This document shows positions 42,377 through 50,748 of a stretch of 64,000 nucleotides of DNA, one piece after another. Positions within the stretch are counted from its first letter, which is position 1, and each line of letters begins with the position of its first letter. This stretch comes from Candidatus Saccharicenans sp. GTDB taxonomy: Bacteria; Acidobacteriota; Aminicenantia; Aminicenantales; Saccharicenantaceae. The position numbers were made by a program, and so were the translations under genes. The DNA is taken from the NCBI GenBank assembly GCA_024653215.1, contig JANLFU010000005.1:1-64000 (forward strand). Reading direction: 5' to 3'. Below the pieces are notes generated by a model. That model made no database searches, was not told where the DNA came from, and saw only the letters and a program-made list of their open reading frames with translations.

Positions 42377-42443
42377 GTGTCCGGGCCATTCTTAATTCAT
42401 GTCCCCATATATTTAGTCGTCTGGCCAGCCTGAAGCGGGCTGT

Positions 42444-43781
42444 TCAATATAACAGATAAGGCTGGCGCAGTTTCTCAAACTCTTTCAGACCGGTTTCCAG
42501 TTCCCTGACAATTTCCTGAGGTGAACGCCCTTGCTCCAGGGCCAGGCGGACCTCGGAATTGCCCATAATCTTATCGAAATAGTCGGGATGAAAGGCAAAT
42601 TTATCGGGGTACATGTCCCTGATGGTAGCCATGATCCAGAGGGCTGTCAGAAACGGTCGGTAGGCCAGGCGGTCAGTTACATGCAGCTGGCAGCCACCGC
42701 ACAGCTCGCCCCGGAACTTGGAAAAGCTCGGGGTGAACCAGGCTTCCCGGAAGATGACGCCGGGCAGAGCCAGCCTGTTCAGGCGTTCGCTCAGGTCGTA
42801 ACCGTCTATCCAGGGAGCACCGAACAACTCAAAAGGCCGGGTGGTCCCCCTGCCTTCTGAGATATTGGTCCCTTCCAGGTAAACCTGGCCCGGATAGACC
42901 GCGGCCGTCTCGGGCGTTGGCATGTTGGGCGAAGGCATGACCCAGGGCAGGCCGGTCTGGTCAAACCACATTTCTCTCTTCCAGCCTTCCATGGGAACAA
43001 CGGTCAGTCTGGCCTTCTTTTTAAGAAAGCGGTCGTTGAACAGCCTGGCCAGCTCCCCCACGGTCATCCCATGGCGCTGGGGAATCGGGTAGAGCCCGAC
43101 AAACGAACTGAACTCCGGGTACTTGAGAACCGCTCCTTCCATGACCACACCTGTAATTGGGTTGGGTCGATCCAGCACAATAAAGTCGATGCCCAGCTCG
43201 GCGCACATTTCCATGGCATAGGCCATGGTGGCCACGTAAGTATAAACCCTGGTGCCCACGTCCTGAATGTCGAAAATCATCACCTCGATGTTTTCGACCA
43301 TGGCCTTTTCCGGAACCTTCCCGACTGCCTGGGTGTCGAAACTTCTCATGTATTCATCAATGTTTTTTAGCATTCCCGGTTCGGGCCTGAAAGACTGGCC
43401 GTAGAGACTGAACACCGGAAGCCCGTACTTATCATCAAAATAAAAAGGCACGTATTCGCCGGCCTGGGCATTACCCCGGATACCATGCTCGGGTCCATAC
43501 AGGGCAACCAGGTTGACCTGGCCATGCTCCTTCAGCAATCTGGCCGTCGAACGCAACTGGCGGTCCACGCCCGAAGGATTGGTGATCAGGCCGACCCTTT
43601 TACCCTGCAGGAGGTCCAGCCTTTTTTCCAGCAGAACCTCTACCCCGGGTTTTACCTTCAGAGCAACCGGTCTCTCTTTTTCCCCTTTCCGACAGGAAGC
43701 ACCGGTGAGAAAAATCAGCAAAATGAACAGGCTCATGGTCAACAGCCAGCTCATTTTTAGCCTGAATCGGGGAGAATTCAT
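42444..43781 (-). CDS. namZ: NamZ-type exo-beta-N-acetylmuramidase (DUF1343)
   Basis: Predicted exported glycosidase that releases MurNAc from the non-reducing end of peptidoglycan fragments. The start at 43781 is set by GGAGG five bases upstream; the earlier in-frame ATG overlaps this ribosome site. A signal peptide precedes SC at Cys30, an imperfect lipobox. Strong DUF1343 motifs: LITNPSGVD, YGPEHGIRG, IFDIQDVGTRVYTYV, LDRPNPI, SPNMPTPETAAVYPG and GTNISEGRGTTRPFE. About 445 residues, the usual length. With nagB and the ROK-like kinase nearby it suggests cell-wall sugar recovery. Not in an operon with them. Confidence 0.87.
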   Translation of the reverse strand: MNSPRFRLKMSWLLTMSLFILLIFLTGASCRKGEKERPVALKVKPGVEVLLEKRLDLLQGKRVGLITNPSGVDRQLRSTARLLKEHGQVNLVALYGPEHGIRGNAQAGEYVPFYFDDKYGLPVFSLYGQSFRPEPGMLKNIDEYMRSFDTQAVGKVPEKAMVENIEVMIFDIQDVGTRVYTYVATMAYAMEMCAELGIDFIVLDRPNPITGVVMEGAVLKYPEFSSFVGLYPIPQRHGMTVGELARLFNDRFLKKKARLTVVPMEGWKREMWFDQTGLPWVMPSPNMPTPETAAVYPGQVYLEGTNISEGRGTTRPFELFGAPWIDGYDLSERLNRLALPGVIFREAWFTPSFSKFRGELCGGCQLHVTDRLAYRPFLTALWIMATIRDMYPDKFAFHPDYFDKIMGNSEVRLALEQGRSPQEIVRELETGLKEFEKLRQPYLLY

Positions 43782-43913
43782 CTGAACCTCCATTTAGCTT
43801 GAAACTTTCCTTCCCGGAAAGATTATATTCAAGCGGGCAATAATTAGAAAGAATAATTATGAAATCAATCAAATCTTATCCGGCTTGTCTTACCCGGCGA
43901 GCTGGCCTGGCGC

Positions 43914-43942
43914 TTGATATTAACACCCCCGGATTATAAAAT
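43914..43942 (+). promoter_or_regulatory. promoter of the transglutaminase-like lipoprotein gene
   Basis: TTGATA (43914-43919), 17 bases, TAAAAT (43937-43942), with the ATG 35 bases further on at 43978 after AGGAACGG. Confidence 0.5.
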
Positions 43943-43977
43943 CGAATCTGGCCTTAACAAGAAACAGGAACGGAAAC

Positions 43978-46644
43978 ATGAAAAACAAGAATTTATTATT
44001 CACAAGGATTCTTGCACTGATCCTTATTTCTGGTTGCTGCTGGTTGACCTCAGCCTGCAGCCGCCAGGAACATTTCCTTCAGGATTCGTCCTACCGCCAG
44101 CTGGTTCACAGGCAGTACCTGAAAAGAGTCGAACTGGCCCGGGGCCGGCAGCAGGAGCTATTTTTAGTTATGAAGGGCCTGGGCACCAGAGAAAAAGAAG
44201 CCATGGAATTTCTCTATGCCTTCATGCCCCTGAGCGACCTGGCCAACCTGGATGGCCAGTATTTCCTGGAGCAGGTCAGGACCGCTTTTGAGGCCAGGGA
44301 GTTTTTCAGCTGGGGCCGGGAGATTCCCGAGGATATTTTCCGGCACTTCGTTCTCCCCTACCGGGTCAACAACGAAAACCCGGACCGGGCCCGCCAGGTG
44401 TTTTTTGAAGAACTGAAACCGAGAATCAAGGACCTGGACATGTACCGGGCCGCCCTGGAAGTCAATCACTGGTGCCACGAAAAGGTGACCTACCGTCCCA
44501 CAGATGAACGTACTTCTGCCCCCCTGGCCACGGTCAAAACTGCCTTCGGCCGGTGCGGTGAAGAATCGACCTTCACCGTGGCTGCCCTGCGGGCGGTCAG
44601 CATTCCGGCCCGCCAGGTCTATACCCCCCGCTGGGCCCATACCGATGACAACCACGCCTGGGTGGAAGTCTGGGTTAACGGTCGCTGGTACTACCTGGGA
44701 GCCTGCGAGCCGGAACCCGAGCTGAACATGGGCTGGTTCTCCGGCCCGGCCAAGAGGGCCATGATGGTCCACACCACGGTTTTTGGTCAATACCAGGGGC
44801 CGGAGGAAACACTGGCCCGAACCGAACTTTTCACCCGGATCAACCAGTTGGCCCTGTATGCCCCGACGGCCCGGCTGACGGTGGAGGTCAGGGACAGGGC
44901 CGGAGCCCCGGTCTCCGGAGCCACCGTTGAGTTCTGCCTCTATAATTACGCCGAGTTCTATCCGGTGGCCGTCAAATCGACCGACGAGAAAGGCCTGGCT
45001 TCCATCCTCACCGGCCTGGGAGACCTGATGGTCATCGCTTACAAAGAAAATCTCATGGCCTGGCAGAAAGTGACGGCCGGCAGCCTTGAAAAACTTACCT
45101 TGACCCTATCCGAACCCGACCTGTCCGAAAGAGAAATCGACCTGGACATTATTCCTCCGGTGGCCCGGTCGGTGGAACCGGCTGACCCGGCCCGGGCCGA
45201 GGAGAACAACCGGCGCCTGAGGCTGGAAGACATCATCAGGGCCACATATGAATCATCATTCATAAATAGAGATATCGCCAGCATCTTTGCCCGGGAAAAG
45301 GGCTTACCCGAAGACTTGACCTGGAAGTACCTGGAAGCCAGTCGCGGCAACTGGCTGGAGATCCTCGACTATCTCCACCTTCTGAAACCGGAAGAATTCC
45401 AAACCGGGCTCGGCCTGCTGGGAGCAATTACTGCCAAGGACCTGCGTGATACCCCGGCCGCCGTTCTGCTCCACCACCTGCGGGAAGCCCCGGCCAGGAA
45501 CGAAGGACTGGACGAGGAAACCTATATAAACTTTGTTGTCTCCCCTCGAATCGGCCGGGAGTTGCTGACCCCCTGGCGAAAAGACCTCAAAGAAAAATTC
45601 AAAGAAGCGGAAGCCGCTTTCAGGGAAAACCCTGATAGAATAGCCGACTGGATTAAGGCGAATATCGAGACTGATGACAGCAACTATTACAACGTGCCCC
45701 TCTTCCCTCACCGGGTCGTACAGCTCGGACGGGCAGACCTCTATTCCATGAAAATCCTGTATGTGGCCATAGCCAGGAGCCTGGGGATTCCGGCCAGAAT
45801 TGACCGGGCTACCGGCCGGCCCTGCTACCTGGCCCGGGGCCAATGGCGAGAAGTATTTTTCGGAGACGAGGACCCCCTGCCAGCTGTCCTGACCAAGTCC
45901 AGTCTGACCCTTAATTACGAACCCATACCCGGGCTGCCCAGGCCAGTCTATTACACCCACTTCACCCTGGGCCGCCTCAGCCAGGGAAAATACCGGACCC
46001 TGGATTATGAGAACGAACCGGCCCTTAATTCCTTTCCCTGCCGGCTACAGGTTGACCCCGGCCACTATCTCCTGGTCAGCGGCAACCGGCAGCCCGACGG
46101 CAGCGTTCTCTGCCGCCTTAAGTTCTTCGAGGTTCCTCCCGAAAAAGAAACTGCGGTTAATATTACCCTGAGAACCAGGTTACGGGAACCGGAGATCCTG
46201 GGCCAGCTAAATCCGGAAGCTCGGGTTTACGACCTGAAAAGGCAGACCGGGCTCAACCTGTCCACGATTACCGAAGGCCGGAATTTTATTCTGATGCTGG
46301 TCGAGCCGGACAGGGAGCCAACCAAGCATCTCCTGGAAGAGGTCCAGGCTCTGGCCGGCCAATTCGCCGCCTGGCCGGGGTTGCTGGCGGTGGTGGTGGC
46401 CAGGGATACCCTGCCGGCCGGGTTTGAACTGGCCAGCTACCGGGGGCTGCCCGACTCAGTTAGATTGCTCTACGATTCCGAAGGCGAGCTCAAGAAAGCG
46501 ATTCTCCGGGCCCTGGGAAAGGAATCTCCCGGCCTGCCCCTGGTTCTGGCCTGTCGCCCCGGGGGCCAGGTAATTTTTTATTCTGAAGGTTACCGGATTG
46601 GCACCGGAGAGCAACTGGTCAGGACCCTGGCCTGGTTGAAGTAA
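43978..46644 (+). CDS. lipoprotein with two transglutaminase-like modules and thioredoxin-like C-terminus
   Basis: Predicted membrane-anchored protein of 888 residues; lipobox LTSAC with Cys27. The first transglutaminase core has C193 in GRCGEESTF and H226 in DNHAWVEVW, and where the triad Asp is expected the chain reads GACEPEPE (E244). Residues of about 300-370 form a carboxypeptidase-regulatory-like beta domain (VSGATVEF). A second transglutaminase-like segment (SMKILYVAIARSLGIPARID) lacks the Cys/His pattern and looks inactive. The last 130 residues resemble a thioredoxin fold without a CxxC motif. A role in peptide or cell-wall cross-link processing is inference. Confidence 0.72.
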   Translation: MKNKNLLFTRILALILISGCCWLTSACSRQEHFLQDSSYRQLVHRQYLKRVELARGRQQELFLVMKGLGTREKEAMEFLYAFMPLSDLANLDGQYFLEQVRTAFEAREFFSWGREIPEDIFRHFVLPYRVNNENPDRARQVFFEELKPRIKDLDMYRAALEVNHWCHEKVTYRPTDERTSAPLATVKTAFGRCGEESTFTVAALRAVSIPARQVYTPRWAHTDDNHAWVEVWVNGRWYYLGACEPEPELNMGWFSGPAKRAMMVHTTVFGQYQGPEETLARTELFTRINQLALYAPTARLTVEVRDRAGAPVSGATVEFCLYNYAEFYPVAVKSTDEKGLASILTGLGDLMVIAYKENLMAWQKVTAGSLEKLTLTLSEPDLSEREIDLDIIPPVARSVEPADPARAEENNRRLRLEDIIRATYESSFINRDIASIFAREKGLPEDLTWKYLEASRGNWLEILDYLHLLKPEEFQTGLGLLGAITAKDLRDTPAAVLLHHLREAPARNEGLDEETYINFVVSPRIGRELLTPWRKDLKEKFKEAEAAFRENPDRIADWIKANIETDDSNYYNVPLFPHRVVQLGRADLYSMKILYVAIARSLGIPARIDRATGRPCYLARGQWREVFFGDEDPLPAVLTKSSLTLNYEPIPGLPRPVYYTHFTLGRLSQGKYRTLDYENEPALNSFPCRLQVDPGHYLLVSGNRQPDGSVLCRLKFFEVPPEKETAVNITLRTRLREPEILGQLNPEARVYDLKRQTGLNLSTITEGRNFILMLVEPDREPTKHLLEEVQALAGQFAAWPGLLAVVVARDTLPAGFELASYRGLPDSVRLLYDSEGELKKAILRALGKESPGLPLVLACRPGGQVIFYSEGYRIGTGEQLVRTLAWLK

Positions 46645-46670
46645 TTCCTGGTTGGAAGCTTGATAGTCAA

Positions 46671-47351
46671 ATGAACAAACCTTTCCAGCTGGATTCGATC
46701 ATAGAGTGGCTTCCCCGTCGGTTGAGCCAGGAAAAGCCCGGGCTGCCGGCCCAGCTGAGATTGAGTCCTCTTCCTCCTCCCTCCACCCTGACCTACCAGG
46801 ATGTCCTGGAAACCTGCCTTAAGGCGGCGGTCCTTATTCTGCTCTATCCTAAAGGGTCAGAACCACACCTGGTCTTTATCCACAGAACCGGGCTGGGCAA
46901 CCATCACCAGAACCAGATTTCATTCCCCGGGGGTGGACTCCAGCCCGACGAGAGCATCGAGCAGGCGGCCCGGCGCGAAGCCAGGGAAGAACTCGGAATT
47001 GAAACTGAAGAGATCACAGTGGTCGGCCAGCTGACACCACTTTATGTTCAGCCCAGCAACTACTGCGTTTTTCCAATGGTGGCCATAAGCCTGACCGAGA
47101 TGAAGTTCAGCCCCTGCCCGGGCGAAGTGGCTTCTGTTATCGAGGTGCCGCTCTCCCATCTTCTCGACGAAAACAACCTGAAGCAGGAACGATGGCTGCT
47201 CCGGGGCCGGGAGGTTCTGGTCCCCTTCTATCAATTTGAACAACATAAAATCTGGGGGGCCACGGCCATGATCCTGAGCGAGTTTCTGGAAATAATGAAG
47301 AATATGCAGAGTCCGGATCTGGCCCCTGGCTCACGATCGGACAGCAATTGA
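46671..47351 (+). CDS. CoA-type Nudix pyrophosphatase
   Basis: Hydrolyses a nucleoside-diphosphate derivative, most likely CoA or its derivatives. The Nudix box GGGLQPDESIEQAARREA continues as REELGIE and binds Mg2+. It is preceded by NHHQNQISFPGG, the UPF0035 segment that marks the CoA-specific subfamily. 226 residues. The N-terminal 60 residues contain a Pro-rich linker. The start ATG at 46671 has only a weak ribosome site, and it lies 26 bases after the transglutaminase-like gene, so the two may share a transcript without functional linkage. Confidence 0.88.
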   Translation: MNKPFQLDSIIEWLPRRLSQEKPGLPAQLRLSPLPPPSTLTYQDVLETCLKAAVLILLYPKGSEPHLVFIHRTGLGNHHQNQISFPGGGLQPDESIEQAARREAREELGIETEEITVVGQLTPLYVQPSNYCVFPMVAISLTEMKFSPCPGEVASVIEVPLSHLLDENNLKQERWLLRGREVLVPFYQFEQHKIWGATAMILSEFLEIMKNMQSPDLAPGSRSDSN

Positions 47352-47406
47352 CGAGGTGTTATAGTCTGGGTGTTCTCTGAATCTTTACATAAATCGGGAG
47401 GTCAAA

Positions 47407-47610
47407 ATGCCACTGGTGGAAATACACCTGCTGGAAGGCCGGACCAAGGAACAGAAAAAAGCCCTGCTGGAAGCTGTCACCAGGGCTGTCCAGGAATCCA
47501 TCCAGGCTCCGCTGGAGACCATCCGGGTCTGGATCCAGGAAATGCCCCTGGATGAATTCATGACAGCCGGTGTCCTGGCCTCCGAAAAATACCGAAAAGA
47601 CACCAAATAA
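47407..47610 (+). CDS. 4-oxalocrotonate tautomerase family protein
   Basis: Small tautomerase, 67 residues, the normal size. After removal of Met the N-terminal Pro (MPLVEIHLLEGRT) would be the catalytic base. The helix KEQKKALLEAVTRAV and strand ETIRVWIQEMP follow the 4-OT pattern. The usual Arg11 position corresponds to R12 in EGRT. GGGAGG is six bases before the ATG. Its pathway cannot be told, because no catabolic genes for aromatic compounds are nearby. A strong hairpin terminator begins at the stop codon. Confidence 0.88.
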   Translation: MPLVEIHLLEGRTKEQKKALLEAVTRAVQESIQAPLETIRVWIQEMPLDEFMTAGVLASEKYRKDTK

Positions 47611-47636
47611 AAAGGGGGCACGATTGTGCCCCCTTT
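47611..47636. terminator. bidirectional terminator between the tautomerase and TonB-receptor genes
   Basis: A perfect 11-base stem AAAGGGGGCAC / GTGCCCCCTTT with loop GATT starts right after the tautomerase stop. The minus strand has a further TTTTTATTT tail, so it also serves the receptor gene that ends at 47682. Confidence 0.85.
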
Positions 47637-47681
47637 AAGTTGCCCTGACCGGGCTATTTTCTTTCCCGGCCCGGTCTTTCT

Positions 47682-50432
47682 TTAATAATTCAAGTAGAAG
47701 GTCAGGGCGAAGGTCCTGGGCGGAGCGTAAGAAGTCGGCATCATGTAGCTGGGCTGGTCACCGCGAACATCAATTCTCAGGGCAGTCTGGGCATTGAAGA
47801 CGTTCATCATCCTGGCTTCCAGGATGGCCCGGAAGCGAGACAGAGGAATCTCGTAGCTGATCTGCATGTCGCAGTTGACCCAGGTCTTCAGCCGGTGGCT
47901 GCCGGCCGGTTCCAAATAGCGATAATAGTTGCCATAGTAATCGCGGCCTCTCATTTCCCAGGGAGCTCCACTCTGTACCCGGAGGTAACCGCCAAAGGTG
48001 GTCCTCTTCAGGAATTGCCAGGTGCCGAACAGCTTAAAGACGTGGGTCCTGTCCCCGGACAGAATGCCCTCGCGGTTGGGGTCGCTGAGGTACAACCCGG
48101 GTGCGTCCTCAATGTAGGACGAAGCATAGAACAGGGCTGTGCCCGGAGCATAGTCCAGGTCCCAGTTGCCGCTCATCCGGCTCAGGGTGTACATGGCCGT
48201 CAGCGACCACTTGTCGGAATATTGTTTTTTCAATTCGATATTGACTGATTTATAGACCCGGCGAGCCTTGGAAGCAAAAAACGGGCTGAACCCGCTCTGG
48301 GGTATCTTGGCCTGGATGTCAGGCGGCAGGAAATACCAGGAAATCAGCTGCCCGTCCAGATTGTGGTAGATGTAGCTCCCGGGAGAGGTCTCGCGGTTCC
48401 TGGTCGGGAAATCCTCAATTATATGCCTGACATAGCGATACTGTCCCCAGACCTCAACCGTCCAGTCCTTGTTGAGCGGACGGCTGTAACCGGCCACTAC
48501 CTCGTCGGTGTAGGTCGGCTTGACATCCGGATGGATTATCTTGCCGGTTTCATTGGCCTGGATGACATCAGCAATCTTGGTCCCATCGGTCCGCGAGAAG
48601 TAGGTATCCGTCCTGAAAATACGCACCGGGGCGGCCGCCCTGGCCAGCGAGCGGTTATCCATGTTGTTGTAGCGGCCAAAGCTGGCAAAAACCTTGTCGC
48701 CGGCCTTGGGGTCCAAGACATAGGTAAAGCCAAAGCGCGGCTGGATTTCCTTGTCAAAATTGAAGGTCAGGAACTTGATTTTCTCCGCGGTCTTGACGCT
48801 GAACTCGTCCCGGTTCAGCAGGAAGCCCAGGGTGAGCGTAAACCGCTCACCGATGCTGATGTTGTCCTGCAGAAAGATTCCATAGGTCCGGCCACGGGAA
48901 TCCTGGGGCGGCTGCTCCGAGTAATAGCGGCAGCGAAAGACGGGCTGCCCGCTGTAAGTAGTGACGATGATGCTGCCCCAGCCGTTGGCCAGCCGTTCCA
49001 GGTACTCGCCGCCGTCATCATAACTGAACCCGGCCTTGATGACGTGGGAATGCCCGGTGAAATCCAGGTACTTGGTAAAGACCAGCTTGAACTCATCCCG
49101 GAAAAAGTTCTGGGTGTTGTACTCGGAAGCCCCGCCGACGTATTGACCGGAAGCCGTGGCCGGCGGGATGATGTAACCGGTAGCGGTCTGGAAATACCCC
49201 ATCTTGTCCAGGTTGTTGATATCAAACGGGGGCAGGTAGCCGAGCTCGTTGATGGGGACGCTCTTGTAGTTTTCGTTCACGTGGTCGTACTTGACTTCCA
49301 GCAGGGTGGACTGGGTTATGGTCCAGACCCAGGAAGCATAGATGATCCGGGACAGGCCATTTCCATTAACGGCCACGCTGGGAGCGTCATTAACCCCGAT
49401 ACCGGAATTCTTGTTGGTATAATCATTGTTCCTGAAGCTCACCGAGAAAATATGGGCCCGCCAGGGGTTGGCCGTAATCTTGGCAAACAGCTCGTTGGAA
49501 GTGCTCTTGGCATCGGGCACCGGACCGAGGTTGTTGACCCGGCCGGTCGTCCTTGAGTAAGGCAGGTTGCCGGAAACATACCACCACAGCCTGTCCTTGA
49601 TAATGGGCCCGCCTATGCCAATGGACGGAGCATAGCGGTCGTACTTGGTGATGATGTTCGGGTCATGGCTCTTCCAGGTAAATTCTGAGGGTTCAAAGAC
49701 GAATCTCAAGGAACCGGAGATCTGGTTGGAACCGGACTTGGTGATGGCATTGGTCACCATTCCGGCCGAGCGCCCGAACTCGGCACTGATGCCGCCCCTC
49801 TTGATATTCACTTCCTGGATGTCCATTTCCGAAAAATTGGAACCGAGGTAACCAAAGAAGGGGTTGGTGATGTTGGAACCGTCGTAGAGATAGACGTTAT
49901 CCTGCTTGCCACCGCCAGCCGCCGGGGCAAAGTCGCGGTTATCGGCCACACCGGGGGCCAGCTGGAACAGCGAAGCGTAGGAACGTCCCAGGGGCAACTT
50001 CTGGAGAGTATCGGACACCCAGTTGGCCGAGACTTCTGTTGATTTCAGGTCAATAGCAGGTATCGCCGCAACTACCGTCACCTCCTCCGAGATTTTGCCA
50101 ACGGGCTGCATGACTGCATTGACAAAGGTCTGACGGTCAACGGCCACAACTACTTCGGCGGTGAAATCAATCATCTCCGGGTGCGTCACCACCAGGGTGT
50201 ACTTGCCCGGTGGCAGGGCCTGGAACAAAAAGCCCCCGTCCTTTCCGGTGATGTATTCCTTGCCCAGGGGCAGGGGCTTACCGGAAATGATGACCGTGGC
50301 CCCCTCCAGAATCCGGCCGTCGGCGGTTTTAACCAGTCCGCGGACCGAACCTCTCTCCTGCGCCAGGGCCAGGCCGGAAACCAGGAGAATGATAAATAAA
50401 AACAGTAAACTGAGTTTTAATAACTTTGGCAT
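47682..50432 (-). CDS. Oar-like TonB-dependent outer-membrane receptor
   Basis: Predicted outer-membrane transporter, 916 residues. The signal peptide ends at LALAQ. A carboxypeptidase-regulatory-like domain follows (about 27-105, GSVRGLVKTADGRILEGATV). A plug domain then carries EEVTVVA and the VYLYDGSNITNPF and KRGGISAEFGRSAGMV signatures typical of Oar/CarbopepD receptors. The rest is a beta barrel ending in the aromatic FALTFYLNY. AAAGGAGGG precedes the ATG. No SusD-like partner is adjacent. Substrate unknown; related proteins import peptides, polysaccharides or export components. Confidence 0.9.
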   Translation of the reverse strand: MPKLLKLSLLFLFIILLVSGLALAQERGSVRGLVKTADGRILEGATVIISGKPLPLGKEYITGKDGGFLFQALPPGKYTLVVTHPEMIDFTAEVVVAVDRQTFVNAVMQPVGKISEEVTVVAAIPAIDLKSTEVSANWVSDTLQKLPLGRSYASLFQLAPGVADNRDFAPAAGGGKQDNVYLYDGSNITNPFFGYLGSNFSEMDIQEVNIKRGGISAEFGRSAGMVTNAITKSGSNQISGSLRFVFEPSEFTWKSHDPNIITKYDRYAPSIGIGGPIIKDRLWWYVSGNLPYSRTTGRVNNLGPVPDAKSTSNELFAKITANPWRAHIFSVSFRNNDYTNKNSGIGVNDAPSVAVNGNGLSRIIYASWVWTITQSTLLEVKYDHVNENYKSVPINELGYLPPFDINNLDKMGYFQTATGYIIPPATASGQYVGGASEYNTQNFFRDEFKLVFTKYLDFTGHSHVIKAGFSYDDGGEYLERLANGWGSIIVTTYSGQPVFRCRYYSEQPPQDSRGRTYGIFLQDNISIGERFTLTLGFLLNRDEFSVKTAEKIKFLTFNFDKEIQPRFGFTYVLDPKAGDKVFASFGRYNNMDNRSLARAAAPVRIFRTDTYFSRTDGTKIADVIQANETGKIIHPDVKPTYTDEVVAGYSRPLNKDWTVEVWGQYRYVRHIIEDFPTRNRETSPGSYIYHNLDGQLISWYFLPPDIQAKIPQSGFSPFFASKARRVYKSVNIELKKQYSDKWSLTAMYTLSRMSGNWDLDYAPGTALFYASSYIEDAPGLYLSDPNREGILSGDRTHVFKLFGTWQFLKRTTFGGYLRVQSGAPWEMRGRDYYGNYYRYLEPAGSHRLKTWVNCDMQISYEIPLSRFRAILEARMMNVFNAQTALRIDVRGDQPSYMMPTSYAPPRTFALTFYLNY

Positions 50433-50492
50433 TACGCCCTCCTTTCTTTAATTTGCCATTCCCTGTCTATCGCTTAATTTTGATTCAGCTAT

Positions 50493-50521
50493 TATCTATA
50501 ACTTTTAAAATGTAAAGTCAA
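50493..50521 (-). promoter_or_regulatory. candidate promoter of the first TonB-receptor gene
   Basis: Minus strand TTGACT (50516-50521), 17 bases, TAGATA (50493-50498). The -10 match is modest. Confidence 0.4.
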
Positions 50522-50687
50522 CTTCTGACCAATAATCTTAAGGCAGCTTGGGTGGCACCGGGCAGTTAGGAATCCCTGGCCAATAAATTTATCATCAGTG
50601 AGCAATCAAATATCTCATCTGATAAAACTAGGCTAAATCACCATTAATTGGCTTCTTATGACACATTATCTGGCCTGCATATAAATA

Positions 50688-50724
50688 TAAAAAAGAGAGC
50701 CTCTTCCCCGAAGGGAAGAGGCTC
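50688..50724 (-). terminator. terminator of the second TonB-receptor gene
   Basis: A perfect 12-base stem (GAGCCTCTTCCC / GGGAAGAGGCTC) with a four-base loop lies 25 bases after the stop of the leftward gene. On that strand it is followed by TCTTTTTTAT. Confidence 0.9.
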
Positions 50725-50748
50725 CAAAAAAACTGCTGAGATGTCAGC

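Larger units (their letters stand above)
50433..50748. other. 316-base intergenic region between the two TonB-receptor genes
   Basis: It holds the promoter and leader of the gene ending at 47682 and the terminator of the upstream receptor gene. Apart from these I see no gene. The central 100 bases are AT-rich and unremarkable. Confidence 0.6.

Noticed and set aside
43782-43793. Earlier in-frame ATG for the NamZ-type gene
   Set aside because: This ATG overlaps the GGAGG ribosome site of the start at 43781.
48363-49556. 397-codon plus-strand ORF across the first TonB-receptor gene
   Set aside because: Antisense shadow of the plug and barrel coding sequence, with no ribosome site or family pattern.
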